In this document: positions 1 through 10,706 of the stretch, piece by piece
Layout: each line of letters starts with the position of its first letter
How positions within the stretch are numbered: position 1 is the stretch's first letter
Origin: Phytophthora hibernalis
Taxonomy: Eukaryota > Oomycota > Peronosporomycetes > Peronosporales > Peronosporaceae
Reading direction: 5' to 3'
Assembly (NCBI GenBank): GCA_012656075.1
Contig: JAAKBF010000233.1
Span: 310,001-374,000, forward strand
Length of the DNA stretch: 64,000 nucleotides
The notes under the pieces: model-generated
What the model saw: only the letters and a program-made list of their open reading frames with translations
Told to the model about the DNA's origin: nothing
Databases searched by the model: none
Position numbers and translations under genes: made by a program

Positions 1-309
1 CTTGATTTTACAAGATGGCCCGAGGTGGTGCCTGACTTCAACTTGCACGGTCTGTACCGGTAATGTATCTTCGTCGACAATGCGCCTGAGCTATTGCCAT
101 TGTGGTCAGCTCCGTTGGTCGTTCGTCCTTGAGCACCCAGCAGATACTACGCTGAGAACGAATGCCGTCTTCCCCCTTGCAGGGCAGTGGGAGGCGGAAT
201 TTGGGTCGTCTGCAGGTCGTGGAAGGTCGCACAGGTTGCGCATGTGCATCTCGTCCGCCAAGTTGACGGTCGCGTAGATGCCCAGCCGCCACGCGCACTC
301 TTTCGGCAA
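1..309 (-). CDS. Possible 5' end of an unknown gene (partial)
   Basis: A GC-rich open frame starts at an ATG on the minus strand at 309 and leaves the window at its left edge. The first 45 or so codons have typical third-position GC. The frame then has to shift by one base near 170-180 to stay open, and a possible GT donor lies near 55. The peptide has no domain I recognise. It would be transcribed divergently from the Aat-like gene, sharing a region of about 150 bp. It may be a chance open frame. Confidence 0.3.
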
Positions 310-459
310 AATGCGAAGTGGCGCTATGAAGTGTTGTAGTGAAGTAACTTTTTATTCGAAAGCCATGTTGGGTGGGTGGGTTTAGAACAAAGGTTTAATC
401 CAAATAACCCAAGATTCGAGAGCATTAAAAATCCAAAAATCCACAAAACTATTCCGCTC

Positions 460-1554
460 ATGACGCCGCCTCCGCGCCGCCAGCAGCGCGCAGACGCCGA
501 CTACGTGCCAGCGCACCTTCGGCACTTCGTGTTCCACTCACAGGACGACTTCTACGTGTCGCGCCACTTCGACCCGCTGCTGCTGAGCCACCTCATGTAC
601 GAGGGCTTCCTGCCCATCGCCTCGGACTTCCAGGACCGCTGCTTCCTGTTGCCCAAGCTGCACCGCCAACGCTGCGTGCTGCTGCTCAAGCCAACGCCCG
701 AGCACACTCCAAAAAGCGTCCGGAAGAAGGCCAAGAAATTTAAATTCGTACTTAACCGAGACTTTGGTGCCGTCGTTGCGGGTTGCCACGAGAAGCACGG
801 CATCCCGTGGCTGTATCCGCCCATTGTCCAGAGCTTCAAGACGCTGTTTGAGGCTGGAAGTGACGGCGTGGAGCTCTATCCTGGCAAGAAAGTTCAGTTC
901 TACACGGTGGAAATGTATGACATGGCGACAGACACATTGGTGGCCGGGGAACTCGGCTATACGGTGGGCAGCGTCTACACGAGCTTGACGGGCTTCAGCA
1001 AAGCTAGTGGAGCAGGCACTGTGCAGCTTCATGCTCTGAGCAAGTTTTTGTATCTGGCAGGGTTCAAAATGTGGGATCTAGGCATGTCCATGGACTACAA
1101 GATGAGTCTCGGGGCGAAGGATTTGGAGCGGGATGACTTTCTCGAGCAGCTGTACAAGTGGCGTCCTCGTGAAGTACTGATGCAGCTGGATGAGAGCAAG
1201 AAAGAGGGAGACGTTCGTGTGGGTGTGTCTGCTAAGGCGTTGTTTGACAACACGAGATTGCCGACAGGGACTCTGGGCGAGGAGGTAGAAGTGAGTGAAA
1301 AGGCTGAGGGAGGCAAGAACGAGAAGGACGGTGACAAGAAGAAGGATGCTAAAGAGCACGCAAATATCAACGAAGAAGACGCGGCGAAGGAAAAGCGTGA
1401 AGCTGGCGCGAAACGAAAACTCTCGTTAAATGAGGAGCAACAGCGAGAGGAGAAGAAGGGTAGGTCCGAAGCGGGTGCATCGCCAACATCAGAAGCAGAT
1501 GCACAGATCAAAGAGAAAGGGGTAGCAGACTCCCTCAGCTCCAGCACGGGTTAA
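460..1554 (+). CDS. Leucyl/phenylalanyl-tRNA--protein transferase-like protein
   Basis: The family transfers Leu or Phe from aminoacyl-tRNA to N-terminal Arg/Lys of proteins (N-degron pathway). The central 210 residues carry Aat-family landmarks in order: a NRDFGAVVAGC block, an IPWLYPP block, a SDGVELY block, a GELGYTVGSVYTSLTGFSK block and a C-terminal SLGAKDLERDDFLEQL block. The ATG at 460 is preferred over the in-frame upstream start at 376 because the upstream codons are AT-rich and unlike the rest. After the domain comes a tail of about 110 residues rich in Lys, Glu and Ala that bacterial Aat lacks; it looks disordered and might direct the protein to the nucleus. The gene is intronless and needs no frame correction. 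The substrate cannot be read from sequence, and the enzyme may have diverged. Confidence 0.8.
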   Translation: MTPPPRRQQRADADYVPAHLRHFVFHSQDDFYVSRHFDPLLLSHLMYEGFLPIASDFQDRCFLLPKLHRQRCVLLLKPTPEHTPKSVRKKAKKFKFVLNRDFGAVVAGCHEKHGIPWLYPPIVQSFKTLFEAGSDGVELYPGKKVQFYTVEMYDMATDTLVAGELGYTVGSVYTSLTGFSKASGAGTVQLHALSKFLYLAGFKMWDLGMSMDYKMSLGAKDLERDDFLEQLYKWRPREVLMQLDESKKEGDVRVGVSAKALFDNTRLPTGTLGEEVEVSEKAEGGKNEKDGDKKKDAKEHANINEEDAAKEKREAGAKRKLSLNEEQQREEKKGRSEAGASPTSEADAQIKEKGVADSLSSSTG

Positions 1555-1883
1555 GCGGGAGCTGTGAGTCTTGCTGAGAAGCTTTTCTGTGTACGATACT
1601 GCATGCAGTCTTACGTTAGTTCGGCGGAGATTGCACCCCCAAAAGACCGCGAGACGAGCGACGGATTTCACAACGGTGTATTTGCTTTTCTTCATTCCAT
1701 TTGAGTCGGAGGGGATCGTTTTGTACATTGTGGGGCAGGGTCGATGTGGTATGCTGCGATTTGTAGGCATATCCACCCACGCACCTGCCACACACAGCTT
1801 TTCTCGCCTGAGTGTAGTTCCAAACTTGATGGTGATGCGCATTTGAGGCGGATACCGGATTGAGTTGCATCATGACGACCCGG

Positions 1884-4800
1884 TTATAGGAAACCTGCTT
1901 CCGATAAACTGTTCACAAACAGAATGCTTTCTTGCGTATTTGCGTTGCGGGCTAGCTGGTACAACACAGAGCTGTCCTTTCGGATTCTGCACAAAGGTTT
2001 CACAACAACATCAGTACAATCCGAGTTGCAAGGCAAGATGGAGAAAAACGTACGTGTCAATCCGGTGTCGAATGTGAACCTGCGCCTTCCGGTCATGCCG
2101 CAAAATCCACGGCCTTTCCTCGTAACAGTACCGGCATTATTCGACGCACCACTGGTGCCAGTGCCATTCGCACCAGCCCCAGTGGAGCAAGGAGGCACGT
2201 AAGCAAAATTCTGACGGTCCAACGCCTCGTTAATGACGCGGTAGATCCGTCGAAACTTCTGCCAGTTCACGAGTCCGTCCTCCATGGACTTCATCGCTTC
2301 CTCATACGTGAACAAGTCCTTCACTAAAATGAACCAGCAAGCAAGCCGCGGCTGGCCTTCAGCTAGTGCAAAAGCTTGGCGATAACTGCGATAATTGTCG
2401 TCAGGCGAGCACACCTGCTGAAGGCACTGATATTTTTCATGTGCTGCAGCACTGACCAGGCTCCATGTAGTGTTGAGTTGTCGGATGCACGGTGCTGAAA
2501 GTCCAGTAGTGATCTCAAACAGCGTGTTGAAGTTGTTCATCTGGTAACAGTTGTCGGCTGCATCGATGAAAAGTGTAATCATCTTGGCACGCTCCACGGC
2601 CTGCAACTGGGGGTGCAATATTTCACTCGAAACCCACTCGGCCGTAGCATCGAATAGTTCAATCAAGGCCATCACATGCGGTGCTTCGCGATGCTTGTTC
2701 TCGCGTGTCCAAGCCTTGTTAGTTAGCTCACGCGGATTTAGCTTCGAGAAATATTGATCTGCCTCCATAAGTGAGAGCTGATCAGCCAGCTCTTGCGCTA
2801 ACAACCCCGACAAAGGCTCCACGTTGTCATAACTGATGCGCGCGCTCTTGCGCGATGCTGCTGTTAGTCGTGCGCGTTGCAAAGTGTCCTGGATAATCTC
2901 GTCAAAGCCGCCGGCACCGTTGCCACCGTTGGCATTCGCTTTAATCGCAGCCTCCGCACTACCAGTGGTAATCCCTCGAGCGATCTTGGCGCCACCGCAG
3001 CGGCGCTGGGTATAACAATGCCCTGCTGCTGGGCTCCATTGCGCAGCATCCGGTCTCTCGTCGCTGCTGCTGCTACCGCTTGATCGTCAGCCCCTGCCGG
3101 AATTGATCGACTACGAAGCTGGAAAATGTCACCACTAGAGTTTTTAGTGCGGAGCTTCACCATAGATCTCTCGCGTTTTGGGTCCGACGACGACCGTGCC
3201 AATGCAAGTTTCGTTGCAGCTTCTGAACGCATTCGCGAGTGTGATGCTCCACGATCACTCAGCTGGTGCGCCATTGCCAGAGCCGCCGCGCTCTGGGGAG
3301 GCTGGATTACGTCAGCATTTCCCTCGCGAATGGCCGGTCTGGTAGCGCTGATGCGGAAGACGAAGTCACCAAAGTGGGAGGTGGAGGCACTTTCACGGGT
3401 CCTCTCTGGGATTGAGTTTTTGCTTGGGCCTGGGCTTGTTGCTGAGATTGTTGCTTCTGCGCCGACAATACCTGAACGACTGTCAGCATGAGGTTCTCAG
3501 CATGTCGCCGAATAGAGGGGATCGGTGATGTGTTCTGAATTTCATTCAGAAACGCCATCAGTTTTTTCTGAGCCTTGCGATCGTTAGCTAGATCCTGATT
3601 GATAAAGCCACTTTCTTTGATCCAGAACTTGAGGACGCTTAGCAGTCGCATGATGGAGACGTTGGCCTCCATCCCTGTGTTGATATCGGATCGTGCTGTG
3701 GAGATGGACGTTAAATTTGAAGAGCGCTGTTCGTTCTCTTCCTCCAGTGTGATTTGGTCAAGTAACCGCTGAGTTTCTTCAATCGTATCCGCATCAACAC
3801 CACCACAAAGCGACAGCACAGCTGTGTAGCGCTTCAGCAGCTTCTTGATAAAATCGTACGGCGAGCAGAAAGATCGAAACGTCAGCAGGAATACATCACG
3901 GAACTCAGTGTCATACTGGTGAGCATCCGTGAGACGTGCTATGAGTTTACCCAGTGATGCATGAGAAATCTCCCGTTTGCCGCCCATGCCCCGTTCTGGG
4001 GTCTCATAGCGGATACGAACAGGTCGAGGCTTCGGAGTGGCACCATCACCACCTTCTGCATCGTCATCGTCGGGCAGCGGCACTTTTCGTGCCAGTGACC
4101 GGGGCGTCGTAACACCCTGCGCGTCCGAAGACAACGACAACGGAGGTGGTGGAGGAGGCAATCCACCACTAGCTCCTGGGGACGCTGCCTGTCTTGACCC
4201 GCGAGAAGTGCTCCGAGCTCGAGTCCTCTGATCCTGTAACGGCGAGTCACTCCCGCGTCTTCGATTCGTTGCGGCTACCTGGCCTGGCGGGGTGGGCTCT
4301 CCATAAGTTGGCGACTGCGGTGGTTGCTGTACAGCCGGCGCGACGAGGTCGTTTCCCTTCCATTTCGTTCATCATCGGTCCCGCTCGAGTTTCCTGAAAT
4401 CGATCTTTGCAGCCGCAGTTGCCACTTCTCCAAGCTGCGCGTGGCACCTCCAGGACTGTCCGTTGTTGGGCTTCTCCCTGCAATCCTGGGACTACTGGTA
4501 ACTCCAGGTTTCCCAACACTACGCGACGGCTGTCTCGCCGGGGACGAAGGCACGGGCATCGGTCCGGACGAAGTTCGTCGAGCACTGCTGCTGTTCGCGG
4601 GCGCTGTAGCTCGTCGTTTCACGACCATCCTCGAAGGTTTCATGGTCACCTGCTGTCTCTCCGTCTCCTCTTTGTCACTGCCCTGTCCACCTGACGACGA
4701 CGACGAATACTGTTCTGGTGAGGCTGGTGGCGACTCTACCACCGCCGTCGGGTCCTTCTTGTTGCAATGCGTCTCAGCCAACACCTTGGACGCGAACTTC

Positions 4801-5030
4801 TCCGGCCCAATGTCTCCAGTACCTGGCTCAGTAACTGATGGTGCGTCTCTTGTACGTTGGCGTCTATGTGTGTGGTGGCCATGTGGAGAGGACTCTCCGC
4901 GTCGTCGCGCGCTCTTGGCGTCTTCGTCCAGTTGGTTGTGGTGCGTGTGTCTCCTCACCCGTCTCACGGTGGAGGACGCAACGTCCACCGACGAGGCTGT
5001 GGACAGCGTCGAGGAGGACGTGGCTGTCAC
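1884..5030 (-). CDS. Ras guanine-nucleotide exchange factor (RasGEFN + RasGEF)
   Basis: The family activates Ras/Rap small GTPases by releasing GDP. Reading on the minus strand, the first 250 residues are low-complexity Ser/Arg/Pro. A RasGEF N-terminal module follows (about 4050-3480; blocks DTEFRDVFLLTFRSF and SIMRLLSVLKFWIKES). Next comes a linker, then the CDC25-type catalytic module (2880-2200; blocks NPRELTNKAW, MNNFNTLFEI and FILVKDLFTYEEAM). The reading frame changes near 4330, 3360 and 2990; no convincing GT-AG introns fit there, so single-base indels are likelier. A further open frame up to 5434 could hold the true N-terminus, since a one-base shift near 5030 links it. The C-terminal 80 residues carry no known domain. 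Confidence 0.85.
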
Positions 5031-5490
5031 GCGGTCGTCCCCACGTACTTGCGGCCGCGTTGACGTCGAGCGGCGGACGAAGACGAGGCGGAGCTCAGGA
5101 CGCTGGTGCTGCTGGCGCTGGCGCTGCTGCTGCTGGTGCTGGACGACGGCAAAGGTTGCGAGCCACGAGCAGCGGACGCGTCGAGGCGGCCGCGCGGTCG
5201 TGCGCCATGGCTCAAGAGGCTCTGGGGATGGTCCGATAGTCGGCCTTGCACTGAAGAGAGTCGGAGGAAGGCTGAGCAGAGACCAGCGAACTGCGATTGG
5301 ATGAAATTACAGTGAGAGTTTCGACCAATTGACGAGCGGAGACGATCCGATGAAAGGCAACTTTTTGGTGAAAGGCAACTTGACATTTGACAAGAAATGT
5401 TGAGTTGGGAACGTTGTATCGTCCACTTCAACATTCAACGAGCGTGTGGTCGAAAGAGTACCGGCCCCATCTCTGCTGAGATTGGGGTCT

Positions 5491-6162
5491 TTAGTGATTG
5501 CCACCCGACCGCTGCTGCTGCTGTAGCAGGTTGATGGCGAACACTGCAGCTGGCTCCGGTAGAAGGCGAGGCAGCAGCGGCTCCATTTTCGTGATTTTCA
5601 GGTCTCGCTGGACGTCATACATAACGTTACAGATTAACAGCACGTCAGACTCTCGCTCATTGTTGCCGCTACGCAGCGTGAGTAACAGCACCTCACCGTG
5701 AGCTGCACTTGCTTGGCGTTGCGCTTTGGCGCCGGACGTTGAAAAGAAAAGGACATGCGTAGTCCGACCAAGAGCTCTTCCAGCAGCTGAGGCAGGCTCG
5801 GGTGCTTGGGAAGAAGCTCGCTCTTCATCCGCGAGGCTGGCACGCCGAGGAGGTTCTCCGCTGCCTCGTTGAACAGCATGACATCTGCTATGGTCGATCC
5901 GTGCATGACTTTGAGCTGCCACCAACAAGGTGACCAAGTGCCTCAGAAATGATGAAATGGTAAAACTACGCACCTTCAGGCGATACTTGAATTGCAACTG
6001 GTCGAGACGACAGGTAGTGCCGCAAGACGAGCATTGTACTGGCAACGGCTCAGTGCCTGCGCCTCTGTCGTTGGTCAACTGCGAATTCATCGAAGTGAAG
6101 CATTTCGGGCAGGCCGCGTAGCTGCACCGCAACAACTTTAGTACCAGTCCACCCCAAGGCAT
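5491..6162 (-). CDS. RPA1 C-terminal-domain-like OB-fold/zinc-ribbon protein
   Basis: The first exon has a CPKC pair and a CSSCGTTC cluster, the zinc ribbon of replication protein A large subunit (family Rep_fac-A_C), followed by the YRLK strand. A 58-bp intron at 5973-5916 (GTGCGT...GGCAG) restores the frame into TIADVMLFNEAAENLLG, the next conserved block. A one-base shift near 5715 then gives the NERESDV and NVMYDVQRDLKI C-terminus. The product is about 200 residues, far shorter than RPA1 (about 600), and an in-frame stop lies just upstream of the ATG at 6162. It could be a truncated RPA1 or MEIOB-like protein, a separate short paralogue, or the last exons of a gene whose other exons I cannot see. 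Its start lies 24 bp from the divergent oxygenase gene. Confidence 0.6.
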   Translation of the reverse strand: MPWGGLVLKLLRCSYAACPKCFTSMNSQLTNDRGAGTEPLPVQCSSCGTTCRLDQLQFKYRLKVRSFTISSFLRHLVTLLVAAQSHARIDHSRCHAVQRGSGEPPRRASLADEERASSQAPEPASAAGRALGRTTHVLFFSTSGAKAQRQASAAHGEVLLLTLRSGNNERESDVLLICNVMYDVQRDLKITKMEPLLPRLLPEPAAVFAINLLQQQQRSGGNH

Positions 6163-6186
6163 GCACGTAGAACTCTACGTCATATC

Positions 6187-7433
6187 GTGGAACGACGCCT
6201 TCTCGATCACTGCACTGGACACGAACTCCATCGCTTCAACTTCGCAAATGTGTGGAAGCCGCACCACGACCCTGTATTACCGCATACTATGCCGAGATAT
6301 AGGCAAAATATGCTGCGCTGGACAAGGTCTCCGCTAGGCCGGTCGTCATTCTCCTCGCTGCAGGCGCTCTCTCCATCGCAAGTGAGGATTGGGGCCAATT
6401 GGGAGGCATCCGTGACTTCCGAATTGGTGAACGGACTGCTCACCGATGGCTACTACGTGGTGCAAAATGCCTTCCCGGCGAGATATCTCTGCCACCTTCG
6501 CGACGAAATGAAGCTGCTTCGAACCAGCGGTCAACTGTACCCGAACTCGACCCACATTTTGCTAAACGATGCACCGACGACCAAGACTCTGCTGTTGGAG
6601 AAGCACGATATACTGGAGACGGAGTTGGCCCTGGATGCGGTTCGAGACCAAACATCTGTGCCGTTCCTGAGAGACTTTTTCGAGCAGCAAGTGGTGTTCG
6701 GTCCACTGCTTCAAGCGATGCCGACCTGGATGGGGCTTGCAGGACACATGGTCAAGGTGCAGCACAGTGCTGGGCGAGGGGCCTGCTTCCCGATGCACTT
6801 TGATACCTACGGAGACGACGGCAAGTGCATTACCGCGGTGCTTTACTTGAATGAGGAGTGGAGTCAGGGAGATGGAGGTGAAATCGTGCTGTACCCGTTC
6901 CCGAAATCGCGTGTCGTGGTTCAGCCACGATTCGGCGAGATGGTGCTCTTTTCATCGCAACAAATGCTGCACCGCGTGATGCCGTCGATCAAGCCGAGGT
7001 ATGCGCTTACGACATGGATGTACCATTCACCGCCGCCTACCGCGAAAGCTTCAAGGTCCTCCTTTTATCGGAAAATGAGGGTGTTGCGGAGCAAGCATTT
7101 GACGTGGAGAACGCACCGTTCAGAGCTATGATTGTCAAAATCCTGCGCTCTCCATTCCGTAGGCACCTCGTGAAACTGGCGTACGAGGAGGAGTGGGCGC
7201 GGTCGCTACGTGAATCCCATTTGCAAACTGAAGCGTTCGAACACTACATGACTACACAAGAGCAAGAGCTGGAAGTGATTGAGGTTGCCACGAACAAGAT
7301 GCTCGATAATTTTCGAGCCAAGGACGGTGGTGCGAACAGCAGCCTGCCAAAAAGTAGGGAGGAGTTGTTGCAACAGGTTCAAGACAATGTGAACCGCGAG
7401 CTTATCGAAAACATTCAGCTGCAATGGTTTTAA
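6187..7433 (+). CDS. 2-oxoglutarate/Fe(II)-dependent dioxygenase (prolyl-hydroxylase-like)
   Basis: The double-stranded beta-helix core shows the iron triad: His and Asp in MHFDTYGDD (near 6797), and the distal His in QMLHRVMP (near 6970), followed by the PRYALTTW strand whose Arg binds 2-oxoglutarate. Upstream blocks (DGYYVVQNAFPARYL) fit the 2OG-FeII_Oxy_3/P4H type. Possible starts are 6187, 6289 and 6310; the last would begin with an Arg/Ser-rich peptide resembling a mitochondrial presequence. Near 7050 the frame must shift by one base to enter a charged helical C-terminal extension of about 120 residues ending at 7433. Without the shift the protein would stop at 7131. The gene converges on the D-serine dehydratase pseudogene, and the two stop codons overlap in one TTAA. 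Confidence 0.8.
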
Positions 7434-8213
7434 AATGAAGCCACAGTCATGTCTGAGCCATTGGTGACCGACGACACAATTAAACACTTTACTGAGTGCA
7501 CCCACGACAGTAGCTTCCAACTCTTAGCCTTCTCACCCAGGACGAAGAACTTATCCGTGAGATTCGACACCACGCAGGCATGGTTCGGCACAATAACAAG
7601 GCGTTGGCCGATGGCTGGCGAAGGAATACCCTCGTGCTTCTTCAGCCAGCCATGTTCTTCCGACAGGCTCGTCACTTCGAAGCAGATCAGCTCTTTACCG
7701 TCGTCGAGCAGCGTTTTGTTCTGAGTGGGCTCGTTCACAACGCGGTCGAAGTCCTTTCGTAGAAGGCGAGACCGTAGCATGTCGAGCCGAAATCTCCAGC
7801 CGATCGTGCTCCGTCCGAGCTAAACACCTTCGATCCCGCATCGACGATGAAGTTGTACTTGTTTGAGCTCACAACCGTGGCAAGAACAGTCAGTACGACG
7901 TTTTGCATGGTAAATAGACCCATGCGCACAGGAGTGCGATCAAGGAACACGTAGTTTCCGGGACGAATCTCCGTAATGCCCGTGAAGTCCTTTCGACCAG
8001 GCTCCGTCAAGGTGCTTCCGACCGACACGATGGGAACTGCGATTCCATTCTAATGGCGATAAAACAACGAGTAGTTCAGTAAGACCTTCGACACCACCCC
8101 AATCATCCGAATTCGTACCTGCTCCAACATGCTCTTGATGCGAACCATGATCGACCGCTCTGTCTCCGCAACTTCCGAGCATTCCGCTACGGACTTGCAG
8201 CGATAAGCATGGC

Positions 8214-8221
8214 CTATGGAT
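8214..8221. repeat. Target-site duplication of hAT copy 1, left
   Basis: CTATGGAT; its partner CTACGGAT is at 10309-10316. Read on the minus strand, both copies end in TAG, the acceptor of the host intron. Confidence 0.85.
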
Positions 8222-10308
8222 CAGTGCTCGGGAAAATATAATATAATAAATATCAATTGTATTTTTGTACCATATTTATTACTATTGAGTATCAAAAACC
8301 CTGCATACTATTGATATTTCCGGCATTTATTGACATTACTACACTCGACTCTTGATTTTCAAGTCAAAACGGCAAATACCTCGTTTACAATATACTATAG
8401 TGAGACTGAGTGTTTCCTATTGGGCTACTCGGGTCCAGTCGTCTTTAACGCGCAGCCACGCCGCCCTAAAACGACTTCTACAGCCAGGTCTTTCTCAGTT
8501 CATGTATCAATCTGATCGACTTCGCAACCCCGTCTCCTCCAACCCATCGCAATGGCCAAGAACGCCGACGTCTGCCGCTCACTTTTTGAGGCTCTGCCCG
8601 ACCATCACTTCAAGTGCAAGTACTGCGGCAAGACTCGCCGCCAGCTCCCATCCAGCGGCTATGGCAACCTCATCAGCCATTTGAAAGACAAGCACGCTGA
8701 CTACGAGGCCGACTTCCTTGCGCAGGCCAGCTCGATGGCAGGGAATCTACACTCATTCGGCTTCGTGAGCGACAAGGTCGCAAACATCTACCACTGGATA
8801 GAGTGGGTGGTCGACCGCAATATGCCTCTGTCTGAGGTGGACCACCCACTCACTCGCTCGATGTCTCGTCTCAAGCCCACCTCGTCGAGGACGCTGAAGA
8901 AGTACATTGCGGCGATGACTAAGGCTGTCGAGAAGGCGATTGCCAAGATCATCCCACCGTTGTTCGGCGTGATGTACGACGGATGGTCAAGCTTTGCCGA
9001 TCACTATGTGGCTCTTTTCATCGTCTTCTGGCGCGATGGCAAGCTGCACCACGTTCTGCTGGCAGTGGCCCCTCTCGATGAGGCGAACTACAGCTGTCTC
9101 GCACTGTGCGTACATCAGGAATATTTTGGCCATTAATGGCCAATTGGAAGAGTCGCTGCAATTTCTGATCGGTGACAACTGCTCAACCAACCAGCTGACG
9201 GCAACCCTCCTCGGCGTCCCATTGGTTGGATGCGCCTCCCACCGTTTCAATCTGGCCACCAAAAGATTTTTGGCCGAGCACGAGGACCTGGTTGGCGAGG
9301 TGGGCGCGCTCATGGCAGCGCTCCGCACGATTAAGAACCGCGCAGAACTCCGACGTCACACGAGCTTGGCGCCTCTGCGCGCGAACGCGACCAGGTGGAG
9401 CTCAACATTCGTGATGATGGAGCGTTACGTGCGCATTCGAGATGCCATCAAGCGAGTCGACGCGGTTTACGACCTTCTGCCGAAGCCATCAGCACACCGC
9501 CGCATTGTCGCCCTATTGGAGAAGCAGAAGACGCTTAACAGCGTCTGCAAGAAGTTGCAGGAGGCATGGCTGTCGATGAAGGCCGTGCGGGTGCTTTTGA
9601 CAAGGTGGCTGAACTGTTCCCCGTTACTGGCGAGTACCTTCTTCCGGACGCCTCCATTGTTCATTCACCGACGTTCGAGAGCGCTGTGGTGAAGGTATGT
9701 GCACTTGAGCTGCCTATTGTTGCTTTTTGTTGCGCTAACACACTAGCGTTGCCGGATGTTGATTAGGTTGCTGGTGCAGATTCCGATAAACTCACGGCAG
9801 AAAAGGTGGAGGCGCTTCGGCCATTTGAGCTGGAGGAAGCTGTTGAGCCTACCGTGGCTTCGCGCAGCTCAAGGGCCCAAACACGATCGCGGAGCGGCGC
9901 TGAGGACTTCGCGACAGCGCTTCTACGATCTGATGGCGCTCCGCAGCAGTCGACACCAAGGTACAGCCCCATCGTCGCCGCGATCCCGCCAACCAGCAAT
10001 CACTGCGAGAGGCTCTTCTCGCAGTGTAAGCTGGTGATGACGCCCCAGCGTGCATCACTTCTGCCGCTGAACTTTGAGATGATTGCTTTCTTGCGTACTA
10101 ATCGCAAGTACTGGGACGCTAACACGCTGATGACCTTGGAGTTTGATGAGAGTGACGACAATTAGCGGCGGAGCTAGCTGGCAGCACAAGTGAGCAATAC
10201 AATACGTATTCCTCATTTCTTTAATAGTGCTTCTCTCGTTAACCATTTATTTCTTATTGTAGCTGTGAACTGCGCATTACATTACTCTATTGTAATGTCC
10301 GAGCACTG
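8222..10308 (+). mobile_element. hAT-superfamily DNA transposon, copy 1 (2087 bp)
   Basis: The element begins CAGTGCTCGG at 8222 and ends CCGAGCACTG at 10308, a perfect 10-bp terminal inverted repeat of hAT type. The 8-bp target duplication is CTATGGAT at 8214-8221 and CTACGGAT at 10309-10316, with one mismatch. The ends are AT-rich, and the body carries a degenerate hAT transposase on the plus strand. It sits in the D-serine dehydratase gene exactly at the 3' end of an intron. Its terminal repeat matches that of the copy at 10567-13090, so the two belong to one family although the coding regions have diverged and lie in opposite orientation. Confidence 0.93.
8552..10165 (+). pseudogene. hAT transposase, degenerate
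   Basis: The product starts with a BED zinc finger (CKYC followed by the HLKDKH histidines) and continues through the RNase-H-like DDE core (MYDGWSS, IGDNCSTN, VGCASHRFNLA, NATRWSST). It ends in the C-terminal dimerisation region (PPTSNHCERLFSQCKLVMTPQRASLLP). A 71-bp intron at 9696-9766 (GTATGT...GATTAG) joins AVVK to VAGADSDK. Two one-base shifts are needed, near 9105 (before the DNCSTN block) and near 9597 (before FDKVAELF), so the copy as read cannot make an intact transposase unless these are sequence errors. Confidence 0.9.
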
Positions 10309-10558
10309 CTACGGATACAACAGCAAATCACAGTAAGCCCATTCGTCTTTCAAAACTCCGTAGCAAGATCATCGTACCTGCGTGTGACAGCAGTCCGCAG
10401 AACTCGAGGCTGCTTGTCTTGTGGATGCGCTGCGCAAGCTGCAGCAGTCGCGGGTCGTCCTCCTCAATGCCCACGCGATGGTATCCAACATCAACGTGGA
10501 TTAGCAGCTTCAAGTTACAGCCACAAGCCTCCGCCACCTTTTGCGCAGCATCGACGCC

Positions 10559-10566
10559 CTCAGTAC
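10559..10566. repeat. Target-site duplication of hAT copy 2, left
   Basis: CTCAGTAC, identical to 13091-13098 on the other side of the element. Confidence 0.93.
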
Positions 10567-10706
10567 CAGTGCTCGGAAAATACCATAACATATTGTACTG
10601 CCTGCCGCCAGCTACCATAATAAATAACGCCATATCCACACAAGCAATAGATAATAATTGTCCAATACTCAATGTATTGCGCAGTTCGTGCGGATCCTAG
10701 CCTCAC

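Noticed and set aside
3340..3400. Possible 49-bp intron (GTGAAAG...CATCAG) in the RasGEF gene
   Set aside because: It is shorter than other introns here, and splicing it does not enter the conserved downstream frame.
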